Source of the DNA: Patiria miniata
Lineage: Eukaryota; Echinodermata; Asteroidea; Valvatida; Asterinidae
Length of the DNA stretch: 64,000 nucleotides
Assembly (NCBI RefSeq): GCF_015706575.1
Contig: NW_024037074.1
Location: 14,311,334 to 14,375,333, forward strand
Reading direction: 5' to 3'
A program made the position numbers and the translations under genes. The notes under the pieces are model-generated. The model did not search any database and was not told the origin of the DNA. It worked only from the letters and a program-made list of their open reading frames with translations. Positions 1-11,615 of the stretch are shown here, piece after piece; position 1 is the first letter of the stretch, and each line of letters begins with the position of its first letter.

Positions 1-1459
1 AGAGTATTACTTTTTCTTTTTCAGATTTGTGGCTCTGGAGGATTTTTTTTAAAAGGGAAATGAAGTCCGAAATTATAAAATGGTCTGATTCCCATCTTGT
101 GAATACGAGGTTACAACGATAATATTGGCATGGAGCCAGACTAAAATTTGTCACCCGAAAATGTTTAAGTACAAAAAAACAGTAACTGCGCATGTTCAGT
201 GCATATCCGGCAAACTAACGTTTACTGCAGGTTTGCCGTCTCCGGCAAAATATCCACTGCCTTTAATTTGCTAATTATGTAAATGTATGCATCACGTGGA
301 CGCGTGATGACATCGAAAAAAATCTGTGCGCGCGATGTATGTGGGTACCACACCACTTTCAGGCGCCGCAAGTGAGTTCAATTTCTTGTCTGGTGCGTTG
401 TCGCGGAAAGCAAGACGAGAATGCTGATTTTTTTTCGATGTCATCACGTGATGTTGTAAAATAGCCTGCAAATGTAAAATTGGTCTCATTTGAAAAGTTG
501 GCGTCCAATTGGAACCAAACTTGAGTTATAGATTCAACATGGCAACCTTCATAGTTGTGAAATAGGCTGAAAATGTACATGTACAATTGGTCTCATTTGA
601 AAACTTGAAGATGTCAAATGTCACATACATTTTTGTACCAAGTTCAGTTTTACTTTTACAGACCACATCCTCCAAGCTTAAATGCGCAACTGTTGACTTG
701 AGTCTTCATTTCATGCTGCAATTCAGTGTAATGTTTCTTTAATTTTTAGCAGTCCATACAATTCCACCCTCATTACTACCCACATTTATTTCTACACTGA
801 TCAAGGCCCTCTGATCCTCTCTGAGTGCATTCGATTACTTCCCCTGCGCTTACTCGTGCAAGCGCAACTGCGTTCGATTTACCTCTCAGGTGACTTTTCG
901 CACTTACTCGAGCCTGGCCCAAGTAACCGACTCACCGAACTGGTTACTTGGGTAAGTATCCCATAAGGCCATGCAACAAACATAGCTGCCAATGTGACGT
1001 CCGGCGGGTGCCTCAGGCTGTGTCTGAAACCTGGCTTCCAGAGCTATGGCTATGTCCATTTTCAGTGCGTCCCTGCGTATTTTCTATGGGTGTGGGCCTA
1101 AACCTAGCTCTAGACAGTTGATTTGGATGCAGCCTGTGTCATGTCGAGGTTCAACTTTCCAGTTGTTGCCAAAACTTTACCCGAAACCGTTCGTTCATTT
1201 AACTCCACTGTGCATGTCTGATATCACGCAAGGAGCCAGACGCGAGTAAGCTGGGGGAAGTAGGCCTACACTGTAATCGAGCGCACTCATTAAACTACCC
1301 TTTGCCATTGCCACCCTACAATCCACACCAAGCAGTCTGGCCCTGATTAGTCATTCTTTCCAAAAAATCAAAAAGAAAACAGCTAGGTGAGACGCATGGT
1401 TCTAGAACCACCTTGTGTATTGTTAATAACCTGCTTCTTTTGCTCTTTTTATTTCACAG
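1..1459. other. Upstream non-coding stretch, mostly unrecognised
   Basis: Apart from the foldback at 290-453 I recognise nothing here. Short open frames have no domain signature or convincing splice context. A phrase of about 25 bp, starting near AATTGGTCTCATTTGAAAA, recurs at about 480 and 580, so the area around the foldback is itself locally duplicated. It is probably intron or 5' flank of the CTLD gene. Confidence 0.4.
290..453. repeat. Foldback (MITE-like) element
   Basis: The left arm (290-323) and right arm (426-453) are inverted copies of about 28 bp, built on CATCACGTG and GATGACATCGAAAAAA. They enclose about 100 bp of unrelated, moderately GC-rich sequence. The left arm has a few extra bases in the middle. 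No coding capacity and no clear target-site duplication is visible. A small non-autonomous DNA transposon is the likeliest identity. Confidence 0.5.
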
Positions 1460-1480
1460 TACCACTGGTCTACAGTGTTG
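1460..1480 (+). CDS. Candidate 21-nt micro-exon upstream of CTLD1
   Basis: A pyrimidine-rich tract ending in CACAG precedes, and GTGAGT follows, exactly 21 nucleotides. Read in phase 1 on both sides, they give two bases of a split codon, then PLVYSV, then one base. This matches the size and symmetric phase of the recognised micro-exons A9 and B9, and it would join in frame to exon A1 at 3865. No copy is found upstream of B1. The support is splice signals and phase only, so this is tentative. Confidence 0.3.
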
Positions 1481-2285
1481 GTGAGTTGACTTTTTTTATA
1501 TACCTATAAGCCTGACTGCAGGGACCTATAGACAAGCTCTTTGCAAATAACTTTCAAAGGACAGATAATGTATACATGTCTGTCTGGCCTAGCTATTTCA
1601 CTCCAATGCAGGAGGAAAGCCCCTTCACCAATTTTCTATCTCACACAGTATGAACTTGTAACAGTAATAGCTGCTGAGCATTCTTGTGTGCAGAATTTGG
1701 CTAAAATAATTTGTTTTGCAATGATGAGGTGGTCATGATCATGAAGCAACTTAATTTGGAATCCTTGCAAAATCTTTTCTGCCATTTAAGCTTTGCTACA
1801 TGTATTTCATTTTATGGACAACCAGCATCAAACTGATACATGACGGGATGTTTCTGACACTGCAGGAAATGCCTCCCAGAAAGGATCTGGTTGGATCATA
1901 ATTTCAGGTCCTCCATTTATAAACTTGAAATACATGCACATGTACATGAAGGTCTCAGTTGGCTCACTTAAGGTTAATTCGACAAAATGCACAAAAAACA
2001 GCCAATAACAGGACTGCTTCTAAATTATACAAGTCTAGCCCAGGTTGGACTTCGTTGTGTACATGCGATGGAGTCCAGGGTGTTAATTCTACTGAAAAAA
2101 ATTGTAACACCTTTGTCATACCTGTATATTTACCTGGTGGAGCAAGCTGAAATTACGTTTACGTATTCCTAGTGTCCAGAATTATGCATACCCTTGGTTT
2201 AGAAAAGGTAAATATGTCTGGGGCGAAGTGTTTACCAAAAAAAATAGCAGTTCCATACTTTCGTTGAAAACATCCTCAGTAGGCC
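1481..2285. other. Non-coding stretch, nothing recognised
   Basis: AT-rich sequence with short open frames that lack recognisable domains or splice context. I see no repeat structure. It is probably intron between the candidate micro-exon and the Penelope-like insertion. Confidence 0.4.
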
Positions 2286-2341
2286 CTACTAACTTCCTAA
2301 GAAATATTTAGATACCTTTTTGGAATCAAAAATATTGCAGC

Positions 2342-2379
2342 AACGTAGCTTTCGATGTCATCACGACATCTTCATTCAG
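2342..2379 (-). ncRNA. Possible degenerate hammerhead-ribozyme core, left arm
   Basis: In element sense this segment reads CTGAATGAA, then the stem GATGTC-GTGAT-GACATC, then GAAA. That resembles the hammerhead order CUGANGA / helix II / GAAA but has one extra base in the first box. Hammerheads in terminal repeats of Penelope-like elements are established. I cannot confirm helices I and III here. It is identical in the inverted right arm, so the variant belongs to this copy's family. Confidence 0.3.
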
Positions 2380-2397
2380 CGTAGTGACTTAAACCAC

Positions 2398-3543
2398 TCA
2401 GGTCATGTGACCACCTTTTGGACGATCACAAACCAGCAGGTCATAGTAGATGTTGGGCCGGTCGTATCCGGTGTCTCTGTTAAGGGATGGCTTTTGTGTC
2501 CTGATATCGATTGCTTCGCGTATTTTCCTTTTCCAGAACTGGTCCTCCCTGGTAATGACTTGGGCATTATCCAAGCAGATGGAGTGTTGGTGATCTTTGA
2601 TGTGTTCACCAACCACTATTAAAGGGGCTAACTTCAGGTTGGAATGGTTTTTTAACCTTGTGCCTAGCGATCTGTTTGTCTCGCCCACATATGTTTTGGG
2701 GCAATCGGGACATTATATCCTATAGATAACATCGCATTTGTTTTGATGTGGGGTCTTATCTTTGGGGTGAACCAAAACCGATCTGATGGTGTTGGTTGGT
2801 TTATGGTATGTTCTGACGCCATGGTCTTGGAAACTGTTAGTGAGTTTTTCCGAAAGTCCCTTGATGTAGGGTAAGGGAACACTGATGTTTCTTCGGTCTT
2901 TGGAGTTGGTGTTTTGAGTTTTGGGTTCCTTGGGTTTCGGGATCTTGTGCATCCAGTCCTTGTAACCGTTAGCTGTGAGAGCGGATTTGACATGTTTGCA
3001 TTCTTGGTTCCTGTCCTGGTCTGTAGTCACAATCTTGTCGACCCTGTCCAGCAACGTCCTCACTACCGGTCGTTTGTGTTCCAGATGATGGTGGGAATCA
3101 AAGTTTAGATATTGTTCGGTATGGGTTGGTTTCCGATATATGGTGACCTTTGTGCTGCCGTCGTCGTTGACATGGGCGCCGGTATCTAAGAAAGGGGGTT
3201 TGCCATCATGTTCGGGTTCATTGGTAAACTTAATGTTGGTGTCAAGATTGTTGATGTGCATCGTGAACTCCTCAATGTTGTGTTCGTGTATTAAGACAAA
3301 CGTATCGCCTCATGTACCTGAGCCATAGTAATGGTGGGTGTGGAGCTGTGGATAAGGCCTTGGCCTCGAAGGTTTCCATGTACAGGTTAGCCACAATGGG
3401 CAAGACTGGTGAACCATGGCTGCTCCATGTTTTTGTTTGTAGAACTGATCTACGATGACCTGCAGGTTTGTGATCGCCCAAAAGGTGGTCACATGACTGG
3501 AGTGGTTTAAGTCACTAGCTGAATGAAGATGTCGTGATGACAT
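2398..3543 (-). pseudogene. Broken Penelope-type RT / GIY-YIG endonuclease ORF
   Basis: Three overlapping minus-strand frames carry one protein in pieces: 3543-3272 (RT fingers/palm edge, two frames), 3261-2713 (thumb and linker, 182 codons open) and 2688-2398 (endonuclease, ending in a stop after DRPKGGHMT). Frame changes fall near 3270-3320, where the catalytic Asp pair would be expected and is not intact, and near 2690. The N-terminal portion of the RT is absent, so the copy is 5'-truncated. It is not expected to be functional. Confidence 0.75.
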
Positions 3544-3556
3544 CGAAAGCTACGTC
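3519..3556 (+). ncRNA. Possible degenerate hammerhead-ribozyme core, right arm
   Basis: Inverted copy of the motif at 2342-2379: CTGAATGAA, a 6-bp helix GATGTC/GACATC with loop GTGAT, then GAAAGC. The first core box carries one extra base relative to CUGANGA, so activity is doubtful. It could also be simply part of the element's terminal repeat. Confidence 0.3.
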
Positions 3557-3864
3557 ACTGCAATATTTTTGATTCCAAAAAGGTATCTAAATATTTCTTT
3601 AATATCAACGTGATGGAATCCAATAATAGTATGCTGCTACTAACTTCCTGTGTGAAGACTTGCATGCGTAAGCGACACAGTTACTATGCCGTGTATGCAG
3701 GGCATACATGCCCTGGACGTCAGCCGTAATGCAATGAATATGTCATCCAACCTGGGCTACTAAATACCTTGCATGCATGTATACACAAGAACTAGAAGTG
3801 AACTGCCTTAAATAGTTACCGGTATGCTACAATGTAGTTTCTGATCTTGCTTACATGTGCGCAG

Positions 3865-4011
3865 GCTGCCCAACTAACTTCTATCTTATTGGAGACATAT
3901 GCCTGAGCCTCTTGCAGACGGATGACCTGACATTCACTGATGCTGAGGCAAAATGCAAGACTCTCAATTCAGAGGCTACGCTTGCTATTGTGAAAGACTA
4001 CCGCACACAAG
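3865..4011 (+). CDS. Exon A1: CTLD1 N-terminal part
   Basis: Acceptor TGCGCAG, donor GTGAGA, 147 bp, entering in phase 1 and leaving in phase 1. It encodes the GCPTNFYLIGDICLSL start of a CTLD with its first cysteine, followed by the alpha-1 helix AEAKC and an LAIVKDY segment, the usual first third of the fold. Exon B1 at 44349 has the same length and phase. Upstream coding sequence must exist because the exon starts inside a codon. Confidence 0.88.
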
Positions 4012-4442
4012 GTGAGACAATACTTTCTTTTGAAGTCCTTTTTTTTTTAAAAAAATCCATGAAAAAAAATTGTGAAACCACAATATATTATTCTGCAGCT
4101 TGAGCATTTTCCTGGAGTTGGGAATTTTGACGAATTTTTTTTTTTTTTGAATTGCTAATATGATATTTGGAGTGACACACATAAAAGCGAACTACCAGGT
4201 ACATGTAAGCATAATTTATGGTTACCAAATTAAAAGTACCCAATCCATGTGCAGACAGTATTGGCCTTGGAAACAACAGACATTTGTGTATCTTCTGAGG
4301 AGTGTCTGAACAAATTGGAACCATACAAATTAAGCCATACTAGCAGTTTTCGGTTGAAAAACTAGTTTTTGTATCTCGTACATACAATGTAGCTAGTTTC
4401 TCTTCAAAAGACTGACTTTGCATTTTGGGTTGTTTATTGCAG
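4012..4442 (+). other. Intron A1
   Basis: 431 bp with GTGAGA donor and TTGCAG acceptor. It contains A/T homopolymer runs and no recognised repeat. The equivalent intron in block B (44496-44722) is 227 bp. Confidence 0.8.
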
Positions 4443-4606
4443 CCCAAATTGTTGCATTTATGATGTCCTTGGACAACACCCAGGATGTATACATTGGACT
4501 CAAAGCTACCCCTGCTAACCCCTTCTATACTTGGAGCGATGGGACGGCATTAGATGTGTCGTTTACTCGATGGGGAGTTGGGCAGCCAGATGGATATGCA
4601 TTCTTG
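4443..4606 (+). CDS. Exon A2: CTLD1 middle part
   Basis: 164 bp, entering in phase 1 and leaving in phase 0 (donor GTAATG). It encodes the second helix, a VYIGLKA variant of the WIGL core, FYTWSDGT, and FTRWGVGQPDGYAF, which carries the long-loop QPD motif associated with galactose-type CTLDs. The next exon follows only after 16.9 kb in this block, against 0.68 kb after its near-identical copy B2. Confidence 0.88.
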
Positions 4607-6435
4607 GTAATGTAGCAAATAGTTACAACTTACGGTACATGCAAATGGAACAAACGTACAATCTTCCCTTTTATTAATATCAAATGTTACATGGGTGATT
4701 GCTTTTTAAAAGTCAAGGGGAATTTTGTCATTATATTCATGTGTTTATTGGACCTATCGTTAAACATTGATTTTATTCCTCAGTCCTTTATTTGCTAGAA
4801 CACCGGTGGCCAGCCCACCCTTTTTTTAACAAGCATTGTTTATTTCCTTTGCGGTTGAAAGGAAAGGGTGTAATTTTCAGGCTTCACAAAAGTACCTGTC
4901 TTCATTTGTTTGTAACAATTTAAGATATCCAGAAACAAGGAAAACAACCCTGAGAAGATGATTCCATTATTGGACTAAATCAAACATACCGGTAATACAT
5001 GATATTGATATTGATATCATAATATAATTCAGTGCCTACTCATTATTCAGTTCAGTGAAACAGGCTGCATCCATTGTAACTGCTAGTTGTAACCAAATCA
5101 TTTTGACGAAGCCTACCATTTCTTGCATGTACATGTACATGTAGCAGAAATTCTTTCAGTCACACATAGGCCTATGGCTCATCATAGAAGATTAATAATA
5201 AATAATAATACCAGAACCGTCAATATGTCAATACTGGTTACTGGTAAAGCTGACCTTAAAATCGGGAAGAAATCATTCGAAAATGTCCCCAAATCTATGT
5301 ATTTGTCTCAATTTCTAGGAATCCCCTCAAGTTGTTATTTCACGAGTAGTTGATCACTTACATCATCTAAGTATATTCCGAATTTCAGCATAGATCTGTT
5401 GTTGCAAACACTTGTGCTACACCTTGAACTATCTCCAAGGAACATTTAGATGAGGATTTTTTCCAACCAAACTCACGTGCATGGTTTTCATGGAACAATG
5501 CTGATGAAGCGAATATTAGCATATTCACTAGCGGGACTCGGCATGACTTTGCGTGGGTCTCGGTATCAACCAATGCGAATAGTGTGATATTTATTAATTA
5601 ATAACTTGATTGTGAGGAGGCGAGACTGCAAATGTTTACTGCACACCATAATTGATATAGGAACCAGTGTTGTAGTTGAGGCCACAATCTTCGAGGCCGA
5701 GGCCGAGGGCACAACCTCCGTGGCCGAGGCCAGCTATTAAAACACGTAAGAAAATATAAATCACTAAAACATGGCTAAGATTTCGTTGGATTTTTGAACA
5801 TCTTTTTAGTTGAATTGACTTAGTTTTGGATTGCCTGGCTTACAAAATTTACAGCTTGCAATGTGTTTTCTCTTGCCAGTGATATCATTTACGCACGTGG
5901 GAAGCTGAAGCTCAACACAGACATGCTTTGTGTTTCGCGAGCATGCATGCATGTGAATTACGGGTTGGTTCCCTGCCCCATTGCCGCTTTGGCTACTGCA
6001 CTTGTGACGTTCACTCGTTCAGGGATGTACGTCGTAGGAGTGCTGCTTGAAGTTTCCAGCGTTACTGCATAATGACGTCATTGGCGTGATGTGGGGAAAT
6101 TTGCCAGTGCAGTAGCACTGGAACGAAGCCCCTGACTCAGACGGCGGTTTTTGCTCTTTGTTGATGTTTTAAATTTTCATTCAAATTACAAATAAAAACT
6201 CACCTATATGACTGTAGATAAATTTATTGCAGCAGAGGATCCATGCAAAATGAGAAAAGAATCAAGTGGAACAAGATCAAAAGAGATATTTCCGGTGCAA
6301 CTCCGGGTGTGAAAAAAAAAATCCTCGGTACACGTACACACCTGCAGCTCCTGCGCTATGTGTGTAATATGTGGGGACAAAATTGCATGCGAGGATCATT
6401 CGGAACTGCGCTATATAAGTACCGGTATTATAATT
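4607..6435. other. 5' part of intron A2, little recognised
   Basis: AT-rich with ACATGTACATGT-type simple sequence near 5130 and a GAGGCC-rich patch at 5670-5745. A similar patch in opposite sense lies at 20560-20670; both sit beside a GGAACC-containing boundary, which suggests an old interspersed repeat. There are no coding signals. Confidence 0.4.
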
Positions 6436-6634
6436 AGCTGTTTCGGTGACCCATCGAAACAGCTCTTGTTTTCGTTAAGATTTTTTTTGGCTTTTTTTTT
6501 AGCTGTTTCGGTGTACACACCGAAACAGCTCTTGTTTTCGTTAAGATTTTTTTTTTTCTTTTTTTTTTAGCTGTTTCGGTGTACCTTGTTTTCGTTAAGA
6601 TTTTTTTTTTTCTTTTTTTTTTTTCTTTTTTTTT
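6436..6634 (+). mobile_element. Stack of three Helentron-like element heads
   Basis: The hairpin head AGCTGTTTCGGTG...CACCGAAACAGCT followed by CTTGTTTTCGTTAAGA and a T-run occurs at 6436 (with mismatches), at 6501, and as a half copy at 6569. These are 5' ends without bodies, directly followed by the family-2 head at 6635. Repeated insertion into T-runs, or rolling-circle concatemer formation, would give such stacks. Confidence 0.6.
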
Positions 6635-6692
6635 GGCTTTTCCGCAAAAAAGCGGAAAAGCCTTTCTTTTTGTTCTCATTTTTTTTCTTCTT

Positions 6693-6723
<31 letters not shown>

Positions 6724-9155
6724 TTCTTTTTGTCGCCTAAATCCCATAGACTTTGTACACGTTTTTTCTCAGTGCCACTTTTGGTATTAATCTTCGTCAT
6801 ACATCATTCAAATTAAGCATAGTCATAGTCATTATAGCAGAGATGTGCCCCGAAGAATGACGTCATGGTGACGTCATTGACTAATTTATTATAGATTTTT
6901 GAATATTTAATTTTTCCCATAGACTTTGTACACAAAAATTAAGAAAAAATTGTCGATTTTCAAAGGGCATTTTTGACTGTTTGCCAGTAATTCATTTTGA
7001 TCACTCTTTGTCCAAGCAAAGACCCTAATTCAAACAACATTGTGTAATGATGACGTCATGATGACGTCATCAGGTGTTTATTTATAGGCAATTAAATTGT
7101 GACACTTTTAATATTTAAAAATGCATAAGAAATCAACCGTACGCGTCCGCAGCATTCTTTTGCCGGCAAGTGGTAGAGTAGGTTAAGGTCTTCATTTCAT
7201 TCAGTGTGCGTGCAATCACGTGACCCTTGCTTCCGGTCGAAAAAAGCCCAAACCGGAAGTGGCTTATTATTTGAAAGTGGTAATAGATATGAACTTGCCT
7301 TCAACGGTGTTAGTCTTTTGGCCGATAGTATTCTTCAAATCATCTACCGATGACGTCATGCAATCTTCGAGCGCCCTCTAGCGACAGGTTGAAAATTAGC
7401 AAAAATGTATTTTGAATAGATGTCTGTGGCGAAGTTTGTCGGAATAGCCTAAATATTGGTGTATATGATGACCTTGACCCACGTAAGACGTGTGCGAAGT
7501 TTTAGGCGAATGACGTCATTAGACCGGAAGTTATAGTGAAAAGACCCTTTTTCAATTGAAAATTCCTGAAAACTCAACCATGGCAGTTTTTATATTTGTT
7601 TTTACTTTAATTGTCGATTAAAGGGTAGGTCTAAAACATTTCAAAGTTTCGAGGAGATAAGCGAACTCGAACATACCCTGCGCACGCTTAAAACTTCACG
7701 TTGACAATACCTCTACTTCAAAACATGCACAGGACAGGACATCCACAATGTACATGTACATGCACGTACGTTGTACATAGGCACATACATGTACATCGTT
7801 TGTCAGTCAGCATGCAGCGCACGTGTTGCTGAGGTCGAATCCTGTCCACGGTGACCGTTTTAGCCGATTTTCGGCTAACTTTGACAAATTTTATGTTCAT
7901 GCATGCGCATAGACAGGGACGTATTATAGCCCTTTTGGCATTAATCTTTGTCAGATATCATTGAAAGTTGGCATAAGCATAGTCCCTATAGCCGAGATGT
8001 GTCCCGAAGAGTGACGTCATGGTGACGTCATCAAGTGATTTATTATGGATTTATGAATAATTAATTTTTCTCATAGACTTTGTACACAGCTTTCTCCACA
8101 AGTCTTTTCCTATACAACACTGATATATCTTACTGAGTAGTTCTGAACTTTGGCCGAGAATTACTATGAGAAGGAAAAAGAAATCGTATTTTTTTACGAA
8201 TGCCATTTTATTGAAAATATTCCCAAGAGTCAGAATATCAAGTAATATTTTATAAAAATGTTTCAGTTTAAAGGCAAATCACGTTTTTAAAGGTGCAGTT
8301 TTTCTGCTGTGGGATTTTTAACCCATTGACTTTGTACACGTTTTCAAGCCACCATTTTAATAATTTGGCGATCTGGAATCGTCATTGAAGTTACAGCCAA
8401 GGAAGACCCTCATACAAAAATTATGCCAAGACTATGACGTCACGATGACGTCATCACCTAATTTTTTATTGATTTTTGAAAATTTACGTGCATATTGTGA
8501 AGTCTTATATCTACAGAAATGTAAGTCCGATTGGGTTGAAACTTGGTATGTGGCTATACCAGGATGTGTTATAGATTAAAAATGAGGTGACGTCATGATG
8601 ACGTCATCCTGAGATTTTATATGAATATTTGATTTTTTGGACCTTTTAACCATATCTCCCGAACGCAACATGCAAAATGCAAAATTCTTTTTTGCATTAG
8701 GTCTGTTAGGTGATAGGTATTCACACAAAACTTGAAAAATGTGTGACGTCATCATGACGTCATCAAAATGCGATTTTTCAAAACTCATATAAGGAAAGGT
8801 CCAATTGTCATGAAACTTGGTGGGTAGGTAGATAATAGTACTAGTATGCAAAGTCCGAAGTGACGTCACGATGATTTCATCAAAAATTCCCAAAAAATTG
8901 TCGATTTTCAAAGTGCATTTTCGACTCTTTGCCAGTAATTCATTTAGATTACTCTTTGTCCAAGAAAAGACCATGTACACACGCACATACATCATATTGC
9001 CGAGTTCAAATCCTGTCCACAGTGACCGTTTTAGCCGATTTTCGGCTAACTTTGACAGATTTTATGTTCATACATATTCAGGGCATATTATTGATTAAAA
9101 AAATCATAATGCGGAAAAGCCCTATTTTCTGTTGCAAACAGACATAGACCTCTAG
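6635..9155 (+). mobile_element. Family-2 Helentron-like non-autonomous element
   Basis: The head 6635-6662 is a hairpin with 11-bp arms GGCTTTTCCGC/GCGGAAAAGCC. The tail 9112-9155 begins with GCGGAAAAGCC, inverted relative to the head, then has the hairpin TCTGTT-GCA-AACAGA (9128-9142) and ends in CTAG before a T-run. Subterminal inverted repeats, a 3' hairpin and T/T boundaries are traits of Helentron/Helitron2 elements. The body has a (CTT)n tract at 6688-6722, several TGACGTCA sites, and an internal repeat (around 7833-7902 and 9006-9072). There is no Rep or helicase ORF, so it is non-autonomous. Confidence 0.6.
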
Positions 9156-11565
9156 TTTTTTCTTATTTTTCCACCTTTCTCCATATGTTTTGTACACGTT
9201 TTTCTTCTACCAGGGCACTTTGGCACTTTCGTAAACCCGATCGACATGAGACTTAGTACATACTTAGACCACCACCCTCAGATGGTCCTAGACGAAAATT
9301 GTGATCATGACGTCATCAGGTGTCGGGTTACGTCACATTAAAGATGCATTTTCCCCTATATGTTTTGTACACGTTTTAAAACACTCCAGTTTGGCATCTT
9401 CGTAAATCCGATCGACTTTAAACTTAATTCATACTTAGACCACCACCCACAGATGGTTCTAGACGAAATTCGTGATTGTGACGTCATCAAGTGTCAGGTT
9501 ACGTCACATTAAAGATGCATTTTTCCCCATAGGGTTTGTACATGTATTAAAACGCTCCATTTCGGCACTTTCGTAAATACGATCGACGTTACACTTGGTA
9601 CACACTGAGACCATCACCCACAGATGGTCCTTGAAGAAATTCGTGATCGTGACGTCATCAGTTGTCACGCTACTTTACATTAAATATGCACATTTTCCCT
9701 ATATGCTTTGTACACGTTTTAAAACACTCCACCTTGGCACCTTCATAAATGCGATTGACCTCAGACTTAAAACATACTTAGACCACCATCCACAGATGGT
9801 CCAAGAAGAAATTTGTGATCGTGGCGTCATCAGGTGTTCGGTTACGTCACATTAAAGATGCGTTTTTCCCCATATGTTTTGTACACGTTTTAAAACACTC
9901 CACATTGGCACCTTCGTAAATCCGATCGACCTCAGTCTTGATACATACTTAGACCACCACCCACAGATGGTCCTAGAAGAAATTCGTGATCGTGACGTCA
10001 TCATGTGTTGGGTTACATCACATTAAAGATGCATTTTTCCCCATAGGGTTTGTACACGTTTTAAAACACTCTACTTTGGCACTTTTGTAAATTATGCGAT
10101 CGACGTTAGACCTGGTACACACTTAGACTACCACCCACAGATGGTCCTAGAAGAAATTCGTGATCGTACCAATGCCAAGATGGGTTATAAATGAACATTC
10201 ATGTGATGACATCATCAAATGTCATGTGACGTCCCTTAAAGGGGCATTTTGTTCTTCATAGGCCTATATTTACAGACCTTTATGTTCGATTTGGTTATAA
10301 CTTGACATGTACGTATAATGTGCTGTTATAGATGACATTTTTAGTGACGTCACTGATTGTTCATCATATGCACAGAGTATTTCGAATATCCGAAACAGCT
10401 TGTGTTTGTCCACAAACACATCTCTAGTTTCTTTTTTTTTTTTTTCTTATTTTTCCACCTTTCTCCATATGTTTTGTACACGTTTTTCTTCTACCAGGGC
10501 ACTTTGGCACTTTCGTAAACCCGATCGACATGAGACTTAGTACATACTTAGACCACCACCCTCAGATGGTCCTAGACGAAAATTGTGATCATGACGTCAT
10601 CAGGTGTCGGGTTACGTCACATTAAAGATGCATTTTTCCCCATATGTTTTGTACACATTCTAAACCACTCCACTTTGGGCACTTTTGTCAATCTGATCAA
10701 CCTCAGACTTGGTACATACTAAAATCACCACCAACAGATGCCCCTAAAAGAAATTCGTGATCGTACAGTCATCAGGTGTCAAGTTACATCACATTAAAGA
10801 TGCATTTTTCCCCATTTGTTTTGTACACATTTCAAAATACTCCACTTTGGGCACTTTCGTAAATCTGATTGACTTCAGACTTGGTACATATACTTAGACC
10901 ACTATCCACAGATGGAACTAAAAGAAATTTGTGATCGTAAAGTCATCAGGTGTCCAGTTACGTCACATCAAAGATGCATTTTCAACAAAGGTTTTGTACA
11001 TGTACACGTGTTTCTTCAAACCACACACTTAGGCACTTTCATATGTCTGATTGACTTTACACTTGGCAGACACTTAGACCAGCAGCCAAAGATGGTCCTG
11101 ATGATTTTCGTAACGATGACGTCATCATGTGTCACGTGACATCATATTAAACGTGCATTTTTCAAATTGCTATAACTTCTGAAGTACATGTCCGATTGGG
11201 TGGAAACTTTGTATGCACATACACAAGGATGTGTTACAGATGAAAGTTGAAGTGACGTCACCATATGTCGTGTGACGTTCATTAAAGGGGTATATTATTT
11301 TCTATTAAAGGTCTATATCTATATGTTCGATTTGGCTGTACGTAACTTGATGTACGTATAATGTGCTGTGTTATAGATAACATTTAAAGTGATGTCATCA
11401 AGTGTTCATCACGTGCACAGAGTATTTCAAATATCCGAAACAGCTGTGTTTGTCCACAAACACATTTCTAGTTAGCTGTTTCGGTGACTCACCGAAACAG
11501 CTATTGTTTTCGTTAAGATTTTTTTAGCTGTTTCGGTGACACACCGAAACAGCTCTTGTTTTCGT

Positions 11566-11615
<50 letters not shown>

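Larger units (their letters stand above)
2286..3649 (-). mobile_element. Penelope-like retroelement remnant with terminal inverted repeats and 13-bp TSD
   Basis: The minus strand encodes the C-terminal part of a Penelope-type protein. In element order: a degraded reverse transcriptase core (3272-3543, with a YKQKHGAAM-like segment and a disrupted RY(V/M)-type catalytic region), a thumb/linker (2713-3261), and a GIY-YIG-type endonuclease segment with GETNRSLGTRLK and KIREAI motifs (2398-2688). The frames are broken between these parts. About 150 bp at 2301-2450 recurs inverted at 3450-3598. The 13-mer CTACTAACTTCCT at 2286-2298 and 3637-3649 looks like a target-site duplication; 38 bp of unassigned sequence lie between the right arm and its TSD copy. 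Inverted terminal copies are known for Penelope-like elements. The element is dead and sits upstream of exon A1. Confidence 0.8.

Noticed and set aside
6586..6816. Phe/Lys-rich frames over the T-runs near 6.6 kb and similar ones near 11.6, 13.9 and 16.1 kb
   Set aside because: They are translated poly-T and CTT tracts behind element head hairpins and have no coding value.
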